Assembly: GCA_038204465.1 (NCBI GenBank)
Contig: JBBRCX010000067.1
Coordinates: forward strand, 1-25,394
Length of the DNA stretch: 25,394 bases
DNA from: JBBRCX01 sp038204465
Lineage (GTDB): Bacteria; Planctomycetota; Phycisphaerae; Tepidisphaerales; Tepidisphaeraceae
Direction: 5' to 3'
A program made the translations under genes and the position numbers. The notes under the pieces are model-generated. The model had not been told where the DNA came from. It saw only the letters and a program-made list of their open reading frames with translations, and searched no databases. Positions 22,108 through 25,394 of the stretch are shown in pieces. Each line of letters begins with the position of its first letter. The stretch's first letter is position 1.

Positions 22108-22836
22108 GTGAATATCCAGTTCAAGACGATGAGCACCGGGCTTGGCAAAAGCTCGACCTGGATCGGCACCGGTACGTATGCGAGCTTCCTCGCCGCGCTG
22201 GTCGCCGATAAATCCACCACCGACGACGACACGGCCATCGCTTATCTCCCGTCCGGTCCTACCAACGGCGTTGACGGGGGCACGAATATCATCGTCTCGG
22301 TCGCCAACCTTCACGCCGTGGGCATTTCCACGAATCCCACTCCCGATGGCTTCGACGGCACGGTCTCATTGAACACCTCGATCATGAACCTGACGCGGCC
22401 CCCGGGCGACCCGGCGAAATACGATCTCAAGGCCGTGGCCCAGCACGAGATCGACGAGGTCCTGGGCTCCGGCTCGGGTCTGGGCCTCGCGACGATTCGG
22501 GTAATGGACCTGTATCGCTACACCCTCGCCGGCGCGCGAACGTACACCACCAGCGGTGACGACGCCTACTTTTCGATCGACGGCGGCACGACGAAACTGG
22601 CGCGGTTCAACCAGGGCACAGGCGATAAAGGTGACTGGTGGAGCAGCGGCCCCCACACGCCGCAGGTTCAGGACGCCGCTGGCACCCCCAACGCCACGCC
22701 GAACATGGTTGTGGAGCTGAGAATGCTCGAAGTGATCGGCTACAACTTCACGGTGCCCGAGCCCGGGAGTTTGGCTTTGCTTGGCATCGGTGGAATGCTG
22801 ATTGCTGGCCGGCGAGCGCGGCGGGCGGTGAAGTAG
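22108..22836 (+). CDS. PEP-CTERM metalloprotease-like protein lacking its signal peptide
   Basis: The 242-residue frame starts at GTG 22108 and ends in a PEP-CTERM sorting signal: VPEPGSLALLGIGGMLIAGR and RRARRAVK (residues 216-242), a Pro-Glu-Pro motif, a membrane helix and a basic tail. The body matches a PEP-CTERM family with a metalloprotease-like centre KAVAQHEIDEVLGSGSGLG (His113-Glu114; an Asp-Glu follows where HExxH enzymes have the second His). PEP-CTERM proteins need an N-terminal signal peptide, but here the reading frame upstream (open from about 21993) shows only RRRHAANPP-type residues and a stop. The gene is therefore probably 5'-truncated, or its true start has been lost by a frameshift. 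Confidence 0.72.
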   Translation: MNIQFKTMSTGLGKSSTWIGTGTYASFLAALVADKSTTDDDTAIAYLPSGPTNGVDGGTNIIVSVANLHAVGISTNPTPDGFDGTVSLNTSIMNLTRPPGDPAKYDLKAVAQHEIDEVLGSGSGLGLATIRVMDLYRYTLAGARTYTTSGDDAYFSIDGGTTKLARFNQGTGDKGDWWSSGPHTPQVQDAAGTPNATPNMVVELRMLEVIGYNFTVPEPGSLALLGIGGMLIAGRRARRAVK

Positions 22837-23061
22837 CCGGATGCAGTGGTTCCACGGACCGAAATAGAACTGCTCCAAAGAACTGCTCCGAATTTTTTGC
22901 CCCGTAATTCCGCACCGATTCGTATCACTGGCCATCTTGGCTTCTGCGCCGCCTCACTGCCAGGCTGACCCCCTTCTGTTCGAACCCACCTCGTCGGGGT
23001 ATGTACGTTTCCAGATGCCGGTAGACTATCGCGCAATCGTACCTGAACGAGGAGAACAGTT

Positions 23062-24978
23062 TTGACTAGAGCAACGAACGACCGCACATGGGTGCTTGCC
23101 GCCAAGGGGTGCCGGATCTCGGTTTCGCGGGGCGACTTCTCGGTGCGCGTTGACTCTGGTCCCGCGTCGTGGTGCTTCGGCCCCTCGGGTCATGATGATC
23201 TGCTGGTGCAGCGGGGAAGCGAGCGCTTTGGGCTGCGCTACACCGACGCCGGCGGCGTCGAGTTCTGTGACTACACCGACGGCGCGCGCCGGGGCGTGCG
23301 CATCGAGCTGCGCGGGTTTCAACGGGATGGCGGCCCGCTCGACCTGGTCATCGTTCTGCGCGTCCTGCTCGAAGATGCGAGCGGCGACGTGCTTTTTGAG
23401 GTCTGTGCCGACGGGCGCGAAACAATCCTGCGCGAGTGCCGATGGCCCCGCGCCCTCGAGCCCGGAAGCTTCGAATCAACCGTCGTTCCTTACATGCAGG
23501 GGATGCTGCTGCCAAAGAACTGGCCTCAGCCGGTCCAGATGTATGACGAGCTGACGTGCAGCCGCGGGTTGTACATGCCCTGGTGGGGTTGGCAGCAGAA
23601 GGATTCGTGCGCCTTGTTGATCCTGCAGACGCCCTGCGACGCTGGGTGTGGCTTCGCTCACCCCGCGGGCGGCCCGACGGTGGCGGAGCCGCGCTGGCTT
23701 CATAGCCCCGGCCGCTTCACCGGCACGCACAGCGCGCGGCTGTGCCTCATCGAGCGCGGGGGCTACGTGGAACTGGCCAAGCGCTACCGCCGTTACGCGA
23801 TCGACACGGGCAACTTCGTCACGCTCAGGGAGAAGATCGCGCGCAGCCCGAAGGTCGCACGGCTGATCGGCTCGCCCGTCGTCCACACCTCCATCCTCGC
23901 GCACATCACGGAGAAGTCGCTCTACTATCACAAGGACGACCCGACGAAGAACCACCACCTCGTCGCGTTCGACACCCGCGCCCAGCAACTGCGCGAGCTC
24001 GCCTCACGCGGCGTGCGTCGGTCATACGTGCACCTGGACGGCTGGGGCGTGCGCGGCTACGACAACCTCCACCCCGACGTGCTGCCCGCCTGCCCGGAGG
24101 CGGGCGGCGCCGAGGCGATGAAGCGCCTGGCGGACACCTGCCGGGAGCTGGGATTTCTCCTCGCCGTTCACGACAACTACCGCGACTATTACCACGACGC
24201 CGCGAGCTTCGACGAACGGTTCTCCGCTCGGCGCGAGGATGGCTCGTATGAGCATTTGCACGTCTGGTATGGCGGCGATCAGTCGATCCTCTGCGCGCAC
24301 TTCGCGCCCGCGCATGTCCTGAAGAACCATGATGCCCTGCGGAAGCTGGGCATCTCCCTTGACGGCGCGTATCTCGACGTCTTCTCGATCGTTCCCGGCG
24401 ACGAGTGTTACCACCCGGAGCATCCGATCACCCGGCAGGAAAGCCTCGCCCGCCGCGCCGAATGCTTCAACCTCATCCGCGCGATGGAGGGCGTCGCGAG
24501 CTCCGAAGAGCCGTGCGACTGGGCCGTGCCGTACCTCGACCTCGTGCACCACGGCCCGTACGCCCTGTCGCCCGACCCGGGCAAGGACCCCGCATTCGGC
24601 ATCCCGGTGCCGCTGTTCAACCTCGTGTACCACGACGCCATTCTGCTCCCGTGGACGATGAGCGACGCCGGCGGCTGGGGAATCCCCGACAATGATGCCG
24701 GCTACCTGCACGCCTTGCTGAACGCGGGACTGCCTTACCTGGACGTCGCCGGCGGGGAGGAGGAGTTGAAGCGCGTACGCAACGTGTGCGCGCTGGCGCG
24801 GCGCGTGGGCCTGGAGGAGATGATGACACACGAGATGCTGGACCCGGGCCGCCGGCGGCAGCGAACGACGTACTCCGGCGGAACGAGTGTCACGGTGGAT
24901 TTCGACCGGAGCTCGTTCGAGATTTCACCGCGAATCACGCAAGCGGAATTAGGCACGGCGCTGGGTGCCGATTCATAG
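23062..24978 (+). CDS. DUF5696 / GH101-like glycosidase
   Basis: The 638-residue protein starts at TTG 23062, five bases after GAGGAGAA (23049-23056). The N-terminal 270 residues are a beta-rich, galactose-mutarotase-like region, followed by a TIM-barrel with motifs YVHLDGWGVRGYDNLHPD (Asp326), FLLAVHDNYRDYYHDA and GAYLDVFSIVPGDECYHPEH (Asp439, candidate nucleophile), as in DUF5696 proteins related to GH101 endo-alpha-N-acetylgalactosaminidases. GH101 enzymes release O-glycan disaccharides; the substrate of this branch is not established. No signal peptide is present. The product is shorter than typical GH101 enzymes and lacks carbohydrate-binding modules. Confidence 0.8.
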   Translation: MTRATNDRTWVLAAKGCRISVSRGDFSVRVDSGPASWCFGPSGHDDLLVQRGSERFGLRYTDAGGVEFCDYTDGARRGVRIELRGFQRDGGPLDLVIVLRVLLEDASGDVLFEVCADGRETILRECRWPRALEPGSFESTVVPYMQGMLLPKNWPQPVQMYDELTCSRGLYMPWWGWQQKDSCALLILQTPCDAGCGFAHPAGGPTVAEPRWLHSPGRFTGTHSARLCLIERGGYVELAKRYRRYAIDTGNFVTLREKIARSPKVARLIGSPVVHTSILAHITEKSLYYHKDDPTKNHHLVAFDTRAQQLRELASRGVRRSYVHLDGWGVRGYDNLHPDVLPACPEAGGAEAMKRLADTCRELGFLLAVHDNYRDYYHDAASFDERFSARREDGSYEHLHVWYGGDQSILCAHFAPAHVLKNHDALRKLGISLDGAYLDVFSIVPGDECYHPEHPITRQESLARRAECFNLIRAMEGVASSEEPCDWAVPYLDLVHHGPYALSPDPGKDPAFGIPVPLFNLVYHDAILLPWTMSDAGGWGIPDNDAGYLHALLNAGLPYLDVAGGEEELKRVRNVCALARRVGLEEMMTHEMLDPGRRRQRTTYSGGTSVTVDFDRSSFEISPRITQAELGTALGADS

Positions 24979-25200
24979 CGGAAGTTTCCGCGAGCCCGCG
25001 GCGTTAGGCGGCGCAGGCGCAATAGCCCAGTTGGCCGACTTCCACCCGGAAGCGGCATTGACCGCATCGCCCAACACCGGGTAGTCACTGGCCTCGGTGG
25101 TCCGGCGTCGCCGACGTCTTCACACAATGGGCGATGGCAACTGAACCATCGCGCGAGAAATCGCTTTGCTCCGGGGGGAATTGTCTGGGCAGGAGTCAAC

Positions 25201-25394
25201 ATGAATGAAGGCGTCAGCCAGGGCCAGCCTCGGATTGCTCGAATGGAACTCGTCAGCGCGGAGGTCAATCCCGGCTCAATCCACGGCTGGCACACCTGTA
25301 AGCTGATTCAATACCAGGGGACCTTGTATGCATTGGCAATGAAGCCCCGCCCGGCTGTTCCACCGCCGGAGCTCACATCTGACAGAGATCTCTG
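25201..25394 (+). CDS. Start of an unknown gene (runs off right edge)
   Basis: ATG 25201 follows AGGAG (25191-25195) at good spacing, and the frame stays open to the window end: MNEGVSQGQPRIARMELVSA, then SIHGWHTCKLIQYQGTLYAL and AMKPRPAVPPPELTSDRDL. The HxCKLIQYQGTLYAL segment looks like a first beta-propeller (BNR/sialidase-like) blade, which would fit the neighbouring glycosidase, but only 64 codons are visible, so the family is a guess. Confidence 0.6.
   Translation, partial: MNEGVSQGQPRIARMELVSAEVNPGSIHGWHTCKLIQYQGTLYALAMKPRPAVPPPELTSDRDL

Overview
The window looks like a chromosomal stretch from a GC-rich environmental bacterium, most likely a member of the Planctomycetes or a related lineage. 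This is an inference: the pointers are a PEP-CTERM protein, a DUF5696/GH101-like enzyme, a PcRGLX-type rhamnogalacturonan lyase-like protein, a neutral ceramidase-like hydrolase and several small proteins of kinds I associate with that group. No rRNA and no complete tRNA are present.

Left edge to 6.73 kb. An AbiEi-type antitoxin gene runs off the left edge. Next comes a genomic island bounded by two copies of the 3' end of an initiator tRNA-fMet gene: a longer fragment at 544-586 and a 21-bp core copy at 6705-6725, in direct orientation. The right copy is still followed by an intrinsic terminator. Inside the island are the C-terminal part of a large serine recombinase, then a cassette array of seven attC sites about 96-102 bp long plus a remnant of an eighth, all in minus orientation, and finally a divergent integron integrase (IntI) gene. 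The integrase is dead as written: it has two frame changes and no N-terminus. Its broken 5' end is fused to the broken 5' end of the first cassette gene, so attI and the cassette promoter appear to be gone. One cassette encodes an Abi-alpha (DUF4393) defence-type protein; the others encode proteins of unknown function.

6.7-12.5 kb. A SWIM zinc-finger protein, a RelE-superfamily toxin-antitoxin pair, a 0.68-kb G/T-rich stretch with no clear gene, a multi-pass membrane protein, and a small gene graveyard where a hybrid histidine kinase fragment and a glycosyltransferase-2 fragment are fused tail to tail. A small membrane-anchored protein follows.

12.7 kb to the right edge. All clear genes are on the plus strand: an alpha/beta hydrolase, a PcRGLX-like protein, a small unknown, a ceramidase-like hydrolase, an unknown protein with a conserved-looking Cys pattern, a TerB-like/PH-like/HNH endonuclease, a PEP-CTERM metalloprotease-like protein without a signal peptide, a DUF5696/GH101-like glycosidase, and the start of one more gene. 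The carbohydrate- and ester-hydrolysing genes suggest complex glycan or glycolipid breakdown; none shows a clear signal peptide.

The most interesting part is the immobilised integron inside a tRNA-fMet island. The TerB-PH-HNH protein is the best candidate for an undescribed defence effector.
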